Shown piece by piece: positions 54,001 through 64,000 of a stretch of DNA of 64,000 bases. The DNA lies in assembly GCF_004345785.1 (NCBI RefSeq), contig NZ_SLXI01000005.1:62001-126000 (forward strand), read 5' to 3'. The stretch comes from Bisgaardia hudsonensis. Its GTDB lineage: Bacteria; Pseudomonadota; Gammaproteobacteria; Enterobacterales; Pasteurellaceae. The notes below the pieces were generated by a model, which saw only the letters and a program-made list of their open reading frames with translations, made no database searches and was not told the DNA's origin. Each line of letters opens with the position of its first letter. Within the stretch, counting starts at the first letter, position 1. Both the position numbers and the translations under genes were made by a program.

Positions 54001-55219
54001 TAAAAATGGTAAAAACGTCCACACTGAAGATAAACCAACTATTGAATTTAAAAATGGTAAAAGTGTCCAAGCTGAAGATAAACCAACTGTTGAATTTAAA
54101 AATGGGAAAAGTGTCCAAGCTGAAGATAAACCAACTGTTGAATTTAAAAATGGGAAAAGCGTCCAAACTGAAGATAAACCAACTATTGAATTTAAAAACG
54201 GGAAAAGCGTCCACGTTGAAAATAAACCAAACGTTGAGTTTAAAAACGGGAAAAGTGTCCAAGCTGAAGATAAACCTTATCTTAATTTTGAAATACTTAA
54301 TTTAGTACAACAAGACAATATTGGAAAAATACCTAATACTCAACAGTCTGAAATTATCAGTCGTTATTCTAATACTGGGTTATCAGAGTTGTCTTCACAA
54401 ACTCATACATTAGTAAATGTTAACTCAACTATTAATAAAGAAGTGATTAACAATAATGCACAAGATCTAAATGTTTGGACAAATATCCAACGCTCAACTT
54501 TATTTTCATCTTCTGTTAATTATCGTGAATATCAGCAATCTGGTAATTTAATTCAATTAGGCATAGAAAAATCTCTACACAATGACATTATGATAGGAGG
54601 AATATTATCTAATGCCAAAATATCTAATATATTTGATGATAACATTGTAGGGAAGGCTCGATTAACTCAATTTACGTTATATACGAAAAAAATATGGGAT
54701 AACCAAATTATCTCCAATATTGACATAAGTTATGGAAAATCACATAACGAAATAAATTATAAGAATAGAGTATCTTTTAATCGTAATATTTTCAGTATCG
54801 GCTCCATATTAGGAAAATCTTGGAAATTTAATGATTTTGACATAAAACCATCATTGGGTATCCGTTATTATCATATATCTAAAACAAACTATAATTTTGA
54901 TGGTGCGAAAATTTCCATATCACCATTAGATTTTGTAACGTATCAGATTGGTCTTAATATAAATAAATCATTTATATTTAATAAGTTAATTATCAAACCA
55001 GAGTACAATCTAAATTTTGTTGATACTCTATATAAAAATATTAATTTTAAAATTAATAATAATAGATTAAATCAACAAATTGGACGATATATTGAAAATG
55101 AATTAGGAATAACTACACAATATGGTCAATGGAATATTAAAATCCATGGTAGTTTATTAAATGGTAATGAAATCAAGAAACAACATACTGTAGGATTAAA
55201 ATTAAGCTACAACTGGTAA
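51077..55219 (+). CDS. iga: IgA1-protease-like S6 serine protease autotransporter
   Basis: Autotransporter of 1380 residues. After a signal peptide (about 1-27) the mature N terminus IVRDDVDYQYFRDFAENKG matches Haemophilus IgA1 protease (recalled). The S6 triad is complete: H100 (SVKHNRGY), D141 (DDYHLPRL), S244 (PGDSGSS). A beta-helix passenger follows, then six 16-residue repeats (970-1065), then a C-terminal barrel (about 1110-1380) ending LSYNW. It is shorter than typical IgA1 proteases, so the substrate may be another host protein. Leader, stub and terminator lie upstream. Contains one uptake core (53142), so it is likely long resident in the family. The gene symbol marks homology, not proven activity. 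Confidence 0.85.
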   Translation: MGKNQKLKLTFIATFISLSISYPTFSSIVRDDVDYQYFRDFAENKGSFTVGARDIPVYNKNKELIGYALGNIPMPDFSSADRNNAVAAAIHAQYIISVKHNRGYSTTQFGGQGNNPDAHHYAYLITGRNNYPEGLNNLNDDYHLPRLHKLITEIVPSEETEYGIDGATYLDKDRFPIFARVGSGTQAIRDKQNNRTGLVGAYNYLTGGVPLRVTGRRFAWFDTGGSVFDDYYGPLVTYSTPGDSGSSMWVFDKEKQKWLHHSVLNFYAGDHGHANTGSITRKEWNNTIINSNIINIDNKSTYPLVWNATNNTSTITNEDTPISIDLYSQDLKDKKTDTAGPERLDFNHGKTIRFTGNKGTLTLNNNINQGAGALYFETDFDVTGTDINTLWQGAGIYIDEGKTVNWKLHNPQNDRLSKIGKGTLHINGIGKNLGDISVGDGIVILDQQPDQTGHKQAFNQLGIVSGRPTVILNSPDQLDPNNIYFGFRGGRLDINGNNLSFKYIQNVDEGAKIVNHNTDKIANLTITNRSLTNIEDLNIGDRVSANQDLYRWHKKQSGKPYDYFLPRNNRQSNHPYYPTNQTSNEYWEYLGDDLDEAKKIALERKNQKLLYSAFNGYFGEDNNQYPNGRMNINYNPDSNKHLLLISGGININGDLSIHRGKLVLSGRPTPHAYDHLNHKEVVIENDWINRTFNAKNIVISNDATLDIGRNVSNVNSNFSLHQNASANLGFISGTTPECIRSDLSGVINCGIKTLSSDTLSSLPITTINGNITLSDQSILKLGRAILTGSIQGTDNSETILNADSYWKMTENSTVGNLQLTKGSKIKLSHTSNSDISNKYNVLNISQLSGNGFFEYFTNLNANQGDRIIVSNQATGEHKLYVTDSGQEPKTDKLTLLTVKNFSQNAINLNVSLANPNESVDLGTYRYQLRHKDDSYVLSIAHKNGSGVTEEKYRIPKLIHQNGDVIFNEDKPIVEFKNGKNVHTEDKPTIEFKNGKSVQAEDKPTVEFKNGKSVQAEDKPTVEFKNGKSVQTEDKPTIEFKNGKSVHVENKPNVEFKNGKSVQAEDKPYLNFEILNLVQQDNIGKIPNTQQSEIISRYSNTGLSELSSQTHTLVNVNSTINKEVINNNAQDLNVWTNIQRSTLFSSSVNYREYQQSGNLIQLGIEKSLHNDIMIGGILSNAKISNIFDDNIVGKARLTQFTLYTKKIWDNQIISNIDISYGKSHNEINYKNRVSFNRNIFSIGSILGKSWKFNDFDIKPSLGIRYYHISKTNYNFDGAKISISPLDFVTYQIGLNINKSFIFNKLIIKPEYNLNFVDTLYKNINFKINNNRLNQQIGRYIENELGITTQYGQWNIKIHGSLLNGNEIKKQHTVGLKLSYNW
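53984..54271 (+). repeat. Six in-frame 48-base tandem repeats in the autotransporter
   Basis: Six copies of a 48-base unit (units begin at 53984, 54032, 54080, 54128, 54176 and 54224) encode KP-x-VEFKNGKSV-x-x-ED with small variations. They link passenger and barrel. In-frame length and high identity make copy-number change by slippage or recombination likely without loss of frame. Confidence 0.95.
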
Positions 55220-55243
55220 TATATTTCCTTAATAAAATATCCC

Positions 55244-55296
55244 ATCTGCATCTCAAAATTGAATTAAGTATAATCAATAGAGATGCAGATTTTTTC
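55244..55296. terminator. Terminator between the autotransporter and trmN6
   Basis: ATCTGCATCTC (55244-55254) pairs with GAGATGCAGAT (55280-55290) and is followed by six Ts on the plus strand. The loop is long (25 bases). Confidence 0.75.
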
Positions 55297-55315
55297 AATA
55301 TAGATCATTGCTAGT

Positions 55316-56074
55316 TTACATATTCAAATAAAACGCTTTTGTTAATTCTATAAACTGTTCTGTATATTGATTTCTTTCGTTATAAATGACTAAGCGAGTT
55401 TCTTTTCTGCTTGTATTTTCTCGACTAAAAGTTAACAGTAAGCGTTGTGGCACTTTACCTTGTTTAGTAATCACTTCGCAATAATCCGTGCAATAAAGTG
55501 CGGAAGCTTTTATGAGTTTTTTTGCTGCATCAAAAGGTAAAATAAAACTAATTTGCCCTTTATCAGCTAAACAATTCTCAGCTATATTTAACCAATCTAA
55601 ATGTGTCTGACTTGCTGTATAACGTGCTAAATTACGTTGTTCATTAGCACAATCTACTCCTTGTGGAAAATAAGGGGGATTCGCGACAATGAGATCAAAT
55701 TTTTGACCGCACTTTTGTCTATTTTTTGAGAATACATTAATATCTTGATGAAATAATTGAATACATTCTTTCCATTTTGATTGATTAATATTTTCCTGAG
55801 CCTGTTTATAGGCATTAACATCTAATTCAACAGCAGAAATTTTATAATTAGCAACACTTTTTTCTGACAATCGTTGTGCCAACATAATAGCTATTAGCCC
55901 TGTTCCCGTACCAAAATCAGCGACTGATTGAACATTATCAATATTCACCCAAGATCCAAGTAAAATACCGTCTGTCCCGACTTTCATTGCACAATTATCG
56001 TGATTAATTTGAAACTGTTTAAAAGTAAATCCAGCTTTTTTTAATAGCTGTTTTTGTTCTGTATTAGCTGACAT
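55316..56074 (-). CDS. trmN6: tRNA1(Val) adenine-37 N6-methyltransferase
   Basis: SAM-dependent enzyme of 252 residues (YfiC family). VADFGTGTGLIAIMLAQ binds SAM and NPPY (132-135) is the adenine methylase motif. It is divergent from srmB, as in E. coli. An uptake core is at 55706. Confidence 0.94.
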   Translation of the reverse strand: MSANTEQKQLLKKAGFTFKQFQINHDNCAMKVGTDGILLGSWVNIDNVQSVADFGTGTGLIAIMLAQRLSEKSVANYKISAVELDVNAYKQAQENINQSKWKECIQLFHQDINVFSKNRQKCGQKFDLIVANPPYFPQGVDCANEQRNLARYTASQTHLDWLNIAENCLADKGQISFILPFDAAKKLIKASALYCTDYCEVITKQGKVPQRLLLTFSRENTSRKETRLVIYNERNQYTEQFIELTKAFYLNM

Positions 56075-56192
56075 TTATTGTTATTCCAAGATGAAATGTG
56101 TTAAATATAAGTTTATTCATAAATTTTAAGCAAAAGTGCGGTATAATTTGCCATAAATTAATATTAAGCGAAATAAAAATAGAAATAATTAT

Positions 56193-57527
56193 ATGACAAC
56201 CACAAATTTTGAAGAATTTGACTTAGCACCAGAACTCCTAAAAGCCATTACTAAAAAAGGCTATAAACGCCCAACGACAGTGCAATCTGAAGCGATTCCA
56301 GCTGCAATGGAACAACGTGATGTATTAGGCTCTGCTCCTACTGGAACGGGAAAAACGGCAGCATTTTTATTACCGGCCATTCAACATTTATTAGACTATC
56401 CTCGTCGGAAACCTGGTGCACCACGTATTTTAATTTTAACACCGACTAGAGAACTCACTATGCAAGTTGCCGAACAAGCAGAAGAATTAGCTTGTTTTAC
56501 CAATTTGAGTATTGCAACAATTACTGGAGGTGTGGCTTATCAAAATCACGGGGAAATATTTAATAAAAATCAGGATATTGTTGTCGCAACACCAGGACGC
56601 TTATTGCAATATATCAAAGAAGAAAACTTTGATTGTCGTTCTGTGGAAATGCTTATTTTTGATGAAGCCGATAGAATGCTACAAATGGGCTTTGGTCAAG
56701 ATGCAGAAAAAATCTCTGTGGAAACTCGCTGGCGTAAACAAACCTTATTATTTTCAGCGACCTTAGAGGGTGAATTACTTACAGATTTTGCAAGTCGTAT
56801 TTTAGAAAATCCAGTAGAAATTGATGCGGAACCGAGTCGCCGTGAACGAAAAAAAATCAATCAATGGTATTATCATGCCGATAATAAAGAACATAAAATT
56901 AAGTTAGTAGCTCGTTTTATCGAAACAGAAGAAGTAAGCAAAGGAATTGTATTTGTTCGTCGTCGTGAAGATGTAAGAGAACTCTCGGATATTTTACGTA
57001 AACGAGGCATTCGCAGTACCTATTTGGAAGGAGAAATGGCACAAACGCAACGTAATAATGCCATTGATAAGCTTAAAAATGGCATTGTAACCATTTTAGT
57101 GGCAACAGATGTTGCGGCTCGCGGTATTGATATTGATGACATTAGCCACGTAATGAATTTTGATTTGCCATATAGTGCCGATACTTATACACACCGTATT
57201 GGACGTACCGCTCGTGCAGGAAAAAAAGGTACAGCAGTTTCTTTTGTTGAAAGCCATGATTATAAGCTATTAGGAAAAATTAAACGTTATACTGACGAAA
57301 TTTTAAAAGCCCGTATTTTAGAAGGCTTAGAGCCAAGAACTAAACCACCAAAAGACGGAGAACTAAAAACCACCACCAAAAAACAGAAAGCTCGCATTAA
57401 AGCTAAACGTAGTGAAAAGAAAAAAGATAGCACGAAGAAAATCAAGCTACGCCACAAAGAAACAAAAAATATTGGTAAACGTCGTAAACCGAAAATAGAA
57501 AATGTGGAAGAAAATCAAAATTCATAA
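56193..57527 (+). CDS. srmB: ATP-dependent RNA helicase SrmB
   Basis: DEAD-box helicase of 444 residues that helps assemble the 50S subunit. Q motif near 30, Walker A PTGTGKTAAF, DEADRM, SATLE, and HRIGRTARAG are visible. The basic C-terminal tail (from about 390) is typical. An uptake core upstream is at 56134. Confidence 0.96.
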   Translation: MTTTNFEEFDLAPELLKAITKKGYKRPTTVQSEAIPAAMEQRDVLGSAPTGTGKTAAFLLPAIQHLLDYPRRKPGAPRILILTPTRELTMQVAEQAEELACFTNLSIATITGGVAYQNHGEIFNKNQDIVVATPGRLLQYIKEENFDCRSVEMLIFDEADRMLQMGFGQDAEKISVETRWRKQTLLFSATLEGELLTDFASRILENPVEIDAEPSRRERKKINQWYYHADNKEHKIKLVARFIETEEVSKGIVFVRRREDVRELSDILRKRGIRSTYLEGEMAQTQRNNAIDKLKNGIVTILVATDVAARGIDIDDISHVMNFDLPYSADTYTHRIGRTARAGKKGTAVSFVESHDYKLLGKIKRYTDEILKARILEGLEPRTKPPKDGELKTTTKKQKARIKAKRSEKKKDSTKKIKLRHKETKNIGKRRKPKIENVEENQNS

Positions 57528-57693
57528 AATAGGTTATTTTTAATATAGTATGTTAACTATTTTACGAGCAAGTATTTAGTAGATCATTAAATACGCAAGG
57601 CATTATGGCTACCTTAGCTTTAAAAAAAGCAAAAAAAATGCTATATTGCTCCGCACTTTAGAGAATTTTTATAGGTTTGTTTCAATTAAAACA

Positions 57694-58305
57694 ATGAAAA
57701 ATTATTATGATATTACCTTAGCACTAGCTGGAGTTTGTCAAGCTGCAAAATTGGTTCAAGAATTTGCGGTAAATGGCGAGGCGACACAGAATGCGTTTGA
57801 AACAACGATTAAAAGCCTGACTCAAATGACACCAAATTCAACACTTGATGTGTATGGTGCCGATGAAATGAATCTAAAACTAGGGCTTGAAGTTTTATTG
57901 GAACAAATGAATGCACAGAATCCCGATTTAAGTCGTTACTGGCTAGGTATGCTTGCACTGGAAAGTAAACTCAATAAAAATGCGGAAGCAAAATCAGAAT
58001 TAGCACGCCGTATTCAACGTATTCCAACACAGCTAGCCCATTATGATCTTTTTGATGAACAGATGTTATCAACGCTTGCTGGTACTTATGTTGATGTAAT
58101 TAGTCCACTTGGAGCAAGAATACAAGTAAAAGGCTCACCAACACATCTACAACAATTATCTATACATAATCGTATTCGTTCTTGTTTATTAGCGGGTATT
58201 CGTTCAGCAATACTCTGGCGACAAATGGGCGGAACAAAATGGCAACTGTTATTCTTTCGTCAGAAAATCAGCAATATGGCACAACAAATTTATTCATCTA
58301 TTTAA
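57694..58305 (+). CDS. hflD: Lysogenization regulator homologue HflD
   Basis: Membrane-associated protein of 203 residues; in E. coli it binds phage lambda CII and reduces lysogeny. N terminus [18 protein letters not shown] and later [13 protein letters not shown] match. The ATG at 57694 is chosen over a TTG 16 codons upstream that homologues lack. It is 23 bases before purB, as in E. coli. Confidence 0.93.
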   Translation: MKNYYDITLALAGVCQAAKLVQEFAVNGEATQNAFETTIKSLTQMTPNSTLDVYGADEMNLKLGLEVLLEQMNAQNPDLSRYWLGMLALESKLNKNAEAKSELARRIQRIPTQLAHYDLFDEQMLSTLAGTYVDVISPLGARIQVKGSPTHLQQLSIHNRIRSCLLAGIRSAILWRQMGGTKWQLLFFRQKISNMAQQIYSSI

Positions 58306-58310
58306 TTTAA

Positions 58311-59696
<1,386 letters not shown>

Positions 59697-59704
59697 GATA
59701 AATA

Positions 59705-60574
59705 ATGGAAACAATAGATGCAATAAAATCCATCGAGATAGGGACACTTCTAGAGAAATGGGTTATTCCCTATGGAACAAAAATTATACTTGCTATTATT
59801 ATTTTTATGGTGGGGAAATATTTAGCTAGAGTAGTCAGTCGATTAGTCGGACGAGCAATCTTAGTATCAACAAAAGATGAAATGTTACAAAGTTTTGTTA
59901 CATCTATCGCCTACTTCCTATTTTTGTTGGTCATTATTATTGCGTCCCTTTCACAATTAGGTATTAATACTAGCTCATTAGTGGCATTAATTGGTGCGGC
60001 TGGTTTAGCTGTCGGTTTAGCATTACAAAATTCGCTACAAAATTTTGCAGCAGGAGTAATGATTTTAATCTTCAAACCCTTTAATAAAGGGGATTTTATT
60101 GAGGCAGGCAATATCTCAGGCACAGTAACGCAAATGGGATTGATTGTTTTAGAATTACGCACCGCAGATAATAAAACTATCTTAGTACCGAATTCCTCTG
60201 TTTTTAATAATAGCATTACCAACTATTCTAGTAATGAAACTAGACGTATAGACTTTATTTTTGATATAAGCTATGAAGCTGATATTGAAAAAGCAAAAAT
60301 TGTTATACACCAAATATTAGAAAATGATCCTAGAGTACTAGCAGATCCTCAGCCTCTTGTGGTAGTAGGGGCCTTAGCCGCAAGTAGCGTACAACTCTTT
60401 GTTCGTCCTTGGGTACAAACCACTAATTATTGGGCAGTACATTTTGATATTACAGAAAAGGTTAAAATTGAATTTGATAAAGTAGGAATATCCATTCCTT
60501 ATAATAAATTAGATTTAAATTTACCAAATAATCCTGTAATAAAAATCGAACGAAATACAAAAAAATCGACTTAA
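59705..60574 (+). CDS. mscS: Small-conductance mechanosensitive channel (MscS family)
   Basis: Inner-membrane channel of 289 residues opening on osmotic shock. Three helices at the N terminus; the pore helix includes LIGAAGLAVGLALQNSLQNFAAG; the soluble vestibule follows, with FIEAGNISGTVTQMGLIVLELR. The length equals that of the E. coli type. It starts 8 bases after purB. Confidence 0.93.
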   Translation: METIDAIKSIEIGTLLEKWVIPYGTKIILAIIIFMVGKYLARVVSRLVGRAILVSTKDEMLQSFVTSIAYFLFLLVIIIASLSQLGINTSSLVALIGAAGLAVGLALQNSLQNFAAGVMILIFKPFNKGDFIEAGNISGTVTQMGLIVLELRTADNKTILVPNSSVFNNSITNYSSNETRRIDFIFDISYEADIEKAKIVIHQILENDPRVLADPQPLVVVGALAASSVQLFVRPWVQTTNYWAVHFDITEKVKIEFDKVGISIPYNKLDLNLPNNPVIKIERNTKKST

Positions 60575-60598
60575 TTTATCGCGTAATCTATCATGAAC

Positions 60599-60639
60599 AA
60601 ACGGTCAATTTTAATAAAAATAAAATTGACCGTTTATTT
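60599..60639 (+). terminator. mscS terminator
   Basis: A perfect 15-bp inverted repeat (60599-60613 with 60621-60635), 7-nt loop, followed by ATTTTAT. Probably ends the hflD-purB-mscS transcript. Confidence 0.75.
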
Positions 60640-60890
60640 TATACGTATCCCTTAGTACAACTGAAAATAATCTCTAACTTATCTCTTGAATAAGCAAATT
60701 TTGTCATTTAGAATGAAAAAGTATTAACTAAAATTAGTTGATTCAAGAAATTCAATTTAATACGTGACATTTTTTAACCTAACGTCTATTATCAAAAGTG
60801 CGGTCGTTTTTTAGAAAGTTTTACACATTATTAAATTGAGGTTAATGAACATTCGTAAGTGTTCAACCAATTACATAACAGGAGTAATTT
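60640..60890 (+). promoter_or_regulatory. carA upstream region
   Basis: TTGAAT (60686-60691) and TAGAAT (60709-60714) with a 17-base spacer form a candidate promoter with a leader of about 170 bases. An uptake core is at 60796. An inverted repeat TGAACA/TGTTCA (60846-60865) lies just before the ribosome site AGGAG. No clear ArgR or PurR box and no ORF are seen. Confidence 0.4.
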
Positions 60891-62021
60891 ATGTCTGAAC
60901 CAGCAATCTTAGTATTGTCTGATGGTAGTATCTTTCGTGGTACATCTATTGGTGCAGTCGGTCATACCATTGGCGAAGTCGTTTTTAATACGGCAATGAC
61001 TGGCTATCAAGAAATTCTTACCGACCCTTCCTATTTTAAGCAAATCGTTACTTTAACCTATCCCCATATTGGCAACACAGGAACGAATACGGAAGATATT
61101 GAAAGCAACGCTGTTTATGCCGCTGGCTTAATCATTCGAGATTTACCTTTGCTACACAGTAATTTCCGCTCAAAAATGAATTTAAGTGATTACCTTATAA
61201 AAAATAATGTGATTGCAATTGCCGATATTGATACTCGTCGCCTTACTCGAATTTTAAGAGATAAAGGTGCACAAGCGGGTTGTATTATGGCGGGTAATAT
61301 TGATGAAAAGAAAGCTCTCGAACTTGCACTAAGCTTTGGCTCAATGGCAGGAAAAGATCTCGCACAAGAAGTATCTTGCGAAAAACCATACCAATGGACT
61401 CAAAAAGAATGGCAATTAGGTAAAGGCTATCTTGAGAACACCGATACCCAATTTAATATTGTGGCTTATGATTTTGGCATCAAACACAATATTTTACGTA
61501 TGCTTACAGAGCGTGGTTGTAATATTACCGTGGTACCAGCAAAAACAACTGCCGAAGAAGTCCTAGCCCTAAACCCTGATGGTATTTTCTTATCTAATGG
61601 ACCCGGTGATCCCGAGCCTTGTGACTATGCAATTATCGCTATTCAACAATTATTAAAAATGAAAAAACCTATTTTTGGTATTTGTTTAGGGCATCAACTT
61701 TTAGGATTAGCTGCTGGTGGAAAAACTAAAAAAATGGCATTTGGTCATCATGGAGCAAATCACCCAGTACAAGATCTTGAAACGCAAAAAGTGTTAATTA
61801 CTAGCCAAAACCACGGTTTTGAAGTGGATGAAAATAGCTTACCTAAAAACGTAAAAATTACTCACCGCTCTTTATTTGATAATTCAGTTCAAGGGATTGA
61901 ATTAACCGACCAAGTGGCATTTTCTTTCCAAGGACACCCAGAAGCAAGCCCTGGTCCAAATGATGTCGCTTATTTGTTTGATAAGTTTGTTGATCATTTA
62001 AGACTGACTAAAGGAATTTAA
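60891..62021 (+). CDS. carA: Carbamoyl phosphate synthase small subunit
   Basis: Glutaminase subunit of 376 residues supplying ammonia to CarB for arginine and pyrimidine synthesis. The nucleophile is in [12 protein letters not shown]; the His/Glu pair is in [10 protein letters not shown]. The start is supported by AGGAG at 60880-60884. It ends 2 bases before carB. Confidence 0.98.
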   Translation: MSEPAILVLSDGSIFRGTSIGAVGHTIGEVVFNTAMTGYQEILTDPSYFKQIVTLTYPHIGNTGTNTEDIESNAVYAAGLIIRDLPLLHSNFRSKMNLSDYLIKNNVIAIADIDTRRLTRILRDKGAQAGCIMAGNIDEKKALELALSFGSMAGKDLAQEVSCEKPYQWTQKEWQLGKGYLENTDTQFNIVAYDFGIKHNILRMLTERGCNITVVPAKTTAEEVLALNPDGIFLSNGPGDPEPCDYAIIAIQQLLKMKKPIFGICLGHQLLGLAAGGKTKKMAFGHHGANHPVQDLETQKVLITSQNHGFEVDENSLPKNVKITHRSLFDNSVQGIELTDQVAFSFQGHPEASPGPNDVAYLFDKFVDHLRLTKGI

Positions 62022-62023
62022 AA

Positions 62024-64000
62024 ATGCCAAAACGTACAGATATAAATACAATACTAATCATCGGAGCGGGACCGATTGTAATTGGTCAAGCCTGTGAATT
62101 TGATTATTCAGGCGCTCAAGCCTGTAAAGCCTTGCGAGAAGAAGGCTATAAAGTCGTATTAGTCAATTCTAACCCTGCAACTATTATGACCGATCCAGAT
62201 ATGGCGGATGTCACTTATATTGAGCCGATTGAATGGAAAACAGTAGAAAAAATCATTGAAAAAGAACGCCCAGATGCCATTTTACCCACAATGGGCGGGC
62301 AGACTGCATTAAACTGTGCATTAGATTTATCAAAACAAGGTGTTCTGAAAAAATATAATGTAGAATTGATTGGAGCCACAGAAGATGCCATTGATAAAGC
62401 GGAAGATCGTGGTCGCTTTAAAGAAGCAATGGAGAAGATTGGCTTAAATACCCCTAAATCTTTTGTTTGCCATAGTTTTGAAGAGGCTTGGGCAGCCCAA
62501 GAAGAAGTCGGTTTTCCAACCTTAATTCGTCCTTCATTTACAATGGGTGGTTCTGGTGGTGGTATTGCTTATAATAAAGATGAATTTTATACTATTTGTG
62601 AGCGTGGCTTTGATGCTTCCCCAACTCACGAACTATTAATTGAACAATCAGTTTTAGGCTGGAAAGAATATGAAATGGAAGTTGTGCGTGATAAAGCTGA
62701 TAACTGCATTATCGTTTGCTCCATTGAAAACTTTGATCCTATGGGTGTGCATACGGGTGATTCGATTACCGTTGCTCCCGCTCAAACCTTAACTGATAAA
62801 GAATATCAAATTATGCGTAATGCTTCTCTTGCAGTATTACGTGAAATCGGTGTTGATACGGGTGGCTCTAATGTTCAGTTCGCCATTAATCCTGAAAATG
62901 GCGAAATGATTGTTATTGAAATGAACCCTCGTGTTAGTCGCTCTTCTGCTTTAGCGTCAAAAGCAACGGGATTCCCGATTGCCAAAGTAGCAGCTAAATT
63001 AGCCGTAGGTTATACCCTAAATGAATTGCGTAACGATATTACTGGTGGCTTAATTCCAGCGTCCTTTGAACCCTCTATTGATTATGTGGTTACAAAAGTG
63101 CCTCGCTTTGCTTTTGAAAAATTCCCTCAAGCCGACGATCGTTTAACCACACAAATGAAATCCGTAGGCGAAGTGATGGCGATGGGACGAACTTTCCAAG
63201 AAAGTTTACAAAAAGCCTTACGAGGTTTAGAAACAGGAATTTGTGGTTTTAACTTACTGTCTGATGATCAAGAAAAAGTACGAATGGAATTAGGTAATCC
63301 TGGTCCAAGTCGCATTCTTTATGTTGCCGACGCTTTTGGTTTAGGTATGAGTTTAGAAGAAGTTCACCATTATTCTAAAATTGATCCTTGGTTCTTAGTA
63401 CAAATTGAAGATCTTGTAAAAGAAGAACTTTCCCTAGAAAAACGTTCTCTTGATGAACTAGATTATGCAGAATTACGCCGTTTAAAACGCAAAGGTTTTT
63501 CAGATAAACGAATTGCTCAATTAACAAAAACTACTGAAAGTGCGGTCAGAAATAAACGTTATTCTTTAAATCTCCACCCTGTTTATAAACGTGTGGATAC
63601 TTGTGCTGGCGAATTTAGTTCTGATACAGCTTATCTCTATTCAACCTATGAAGAAGAATGTGAAAGTCGTCCTACTGATAACAAGAAAATTATGATTTTA
63701 GGCGGTGGTCCAAACCGTATAGGACAAGGGATTGAATTTGACTATTGCTGCGTTCACGCCGCACTCGCATTACGAGAAAGTAGTTTTGAAACTATTATGG
63801 TGAATTGTAATCCTGAAACCGTTTCAACTGATTTTGATACCTCTGATCGTTTGTATTTTGAACCTCTTACTCTTGAAGATGTTTTGGAAATTGTCCATAT
63901 TGAAAAACCTTATGGGGTAATTGTGCATTATGGTGGTCAAACTCCTTTAAAATTGGCAAATGATCTAGAAAAAAATGGGGTTAATATTATTGGTACCTCT
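62024..64000 (+). CDS. carB: Carbamoyl phosphate synthase large subunit (partial at right edge)
   Basis: The ATG at 62024 opens a frame that runs off the window; about 659 of some 1070 residues are present. [20 protein letters not shown] opens the first ATP-grasp half, and [19 protein letters not shown] (about 545-565) the second. An uptake core is at 63538. It makes carbamoyl phosphate together with CarA. Confidence 0.97.
   Translation, partial: MPKRTDINTILIIGAGPIVIGQACEFDYSGAQACKALREEGYKVVLVNSNPATIMTDPDMADVTYIEPIEWKTVEKIIEKERPDAILPTMGGQTALNCALDLSKQGVLKKYNVELIGATEDAIDKAEDRGRFKEAMEKIGLNTPKSFVCHSFEEAWAAQEEVGFPTLIRPSFTMGGSGGGIAYNKDEFYTICERGFDASPTHELLIEQSVLGWKEYEMEVVRDKADNCIIVCSIENFDPMGVHTGDSITVAPAQTLTDKEYQIMRNASLAVLREIGVDTGGSNVQFAINPENGEMIVIEMNPRVSRSSALASKATGFPIAKVAAKLAVGYTLNELRNDITGGLIPASFEPSIDYVVTKVPRFAFEKFPQADDRLTTQMKSVGEVMAMGRTFQESLQKALRGLETGICGFNLLSDDQEKVRMELGNPGPSRILYVADAFGLGMSLEEVHHYSKIDPWFLVQIEDLVKEELSLEKRSLDELDYAELRRLKRKGFSDKRIAQLTKTTESAVRNKRYSLNLHPVYKRVDTCAGEFSSDTAYLYSTYEEECESRPTDNKKIMILGGGPNRIGQGIEFDYCCVHAALALRESSFETIMVNCNPETVSTDFDTSDRLYFEPLTLEDVLEIVHIEKPYGVIVHYGGQTPLKLANDLEKNGVNIIGTS

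Noticed and set aside
53984-54271. Possible CRISPR array
   Set aside because: The repeats are directly joined without spacers, keep the reading frame and encode a regular peptide.
53885-54305. Open frames on the opposite strand and in another plus frame across the autotransporter repeats
   Set aside because: They arise because the 48-base unit is a multiple of three and free of stops in those frames. They have no ribosome site and match the repeat, not a gene.
60730-60765. ArgR boxes before carA
   Set aside because: AACTAA/TTAGTT and a following AAATTCAA look similar, but the TGAAT half of the consensus is absent in the correct register.

Overview
The window is a piece of a Pasteurellaceae chromosome. 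Codon and base use is AT-rich. At least 31 exact copies of the Haemophilus-type DNA uptake core AAGTGCGGT, counting both orientations, are spread over it (about one per 2 kb). Gene blocks are those of the Haemophilus branch: aroQ-accB-accC-yhdT-panF-prmA-dusB-fis, ileS-ribF-murJ-rpsT, mltG-tmk-holB-tatD, opsX/kdkA/waaA/coaD. The uptake core points to the Haemophilus/Pasteurella/Aggregatibacter side of the family rather than the Actinobacillus pleuropneumoniae side. The species cannot be named from this sequence.

Layout. Bases 1-850 look like the edge of an accessory patch: the 3' end of a gene whose product closely resembles the C-terminal part of viperin (antiviral radical-SAM enzyme), facing an unrecognised zinc-ribbon membrane protein. 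Bases 900-22200 are mostly minus-strand housekeeping genes: purL with a near-perfect PurR operator, dusB-fis, prmA, yhdT-panF, accBC, aroQ, menC, ileS, ribF, murJ, then rpsT (plus), pgeF and rluD. A HEPN-type Abi gene with a promoter and a structured, apparently untranslated leader is inserted between ribF and murJ. Bases 22200-36500 carry bamD, DUF484-xerC-yigB, folB, plsY, a nucleoside catabolism cluster (nupC, deoB, deoD, with a possible CRP site), a YczE-like membrane protein, mltG-tmk-holB-tatD, a DUF1523 protein and a CNNM/CorC-like protein. Bases 36500-43000 hold an ABC exporter and lipooligosaccharide core genes (opsX, kdkA, waaA, coaD) and tpiA. Bases 43100-46600 form a redox group: GNAT protein, catalase with an OxyR-like promoter, an FMN-dependent reductase and a DUF417 membrane protein. 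Then come rapA and pnuC.

Bases 50500-55300 are the clearest virulence-type locus: a 57-residue secreted stub followed by an IgA1-protease-like S6 autotransporter with six tandem 48-bp repeats. Both are preceded by copies of the same leader, which suggests an old duplication with collapse of the first copy. The window ends with trmN6, srmB, hflD-purB, an MscS channel and carA-carB (carB runs off the edge).

The best leads are (1) the AbiF-like HEPN gene with its putative RNA partner, (2) the viperin homologue cut by the left edge with its unknown zinc-ribbon neighbour, (3) the autotransporter plus stub duplication, and (4) a DeoB-like protein that has lost two residues of the metal site. No tRNA, rRNA, insertion sequence or CRISPR array was recognised.
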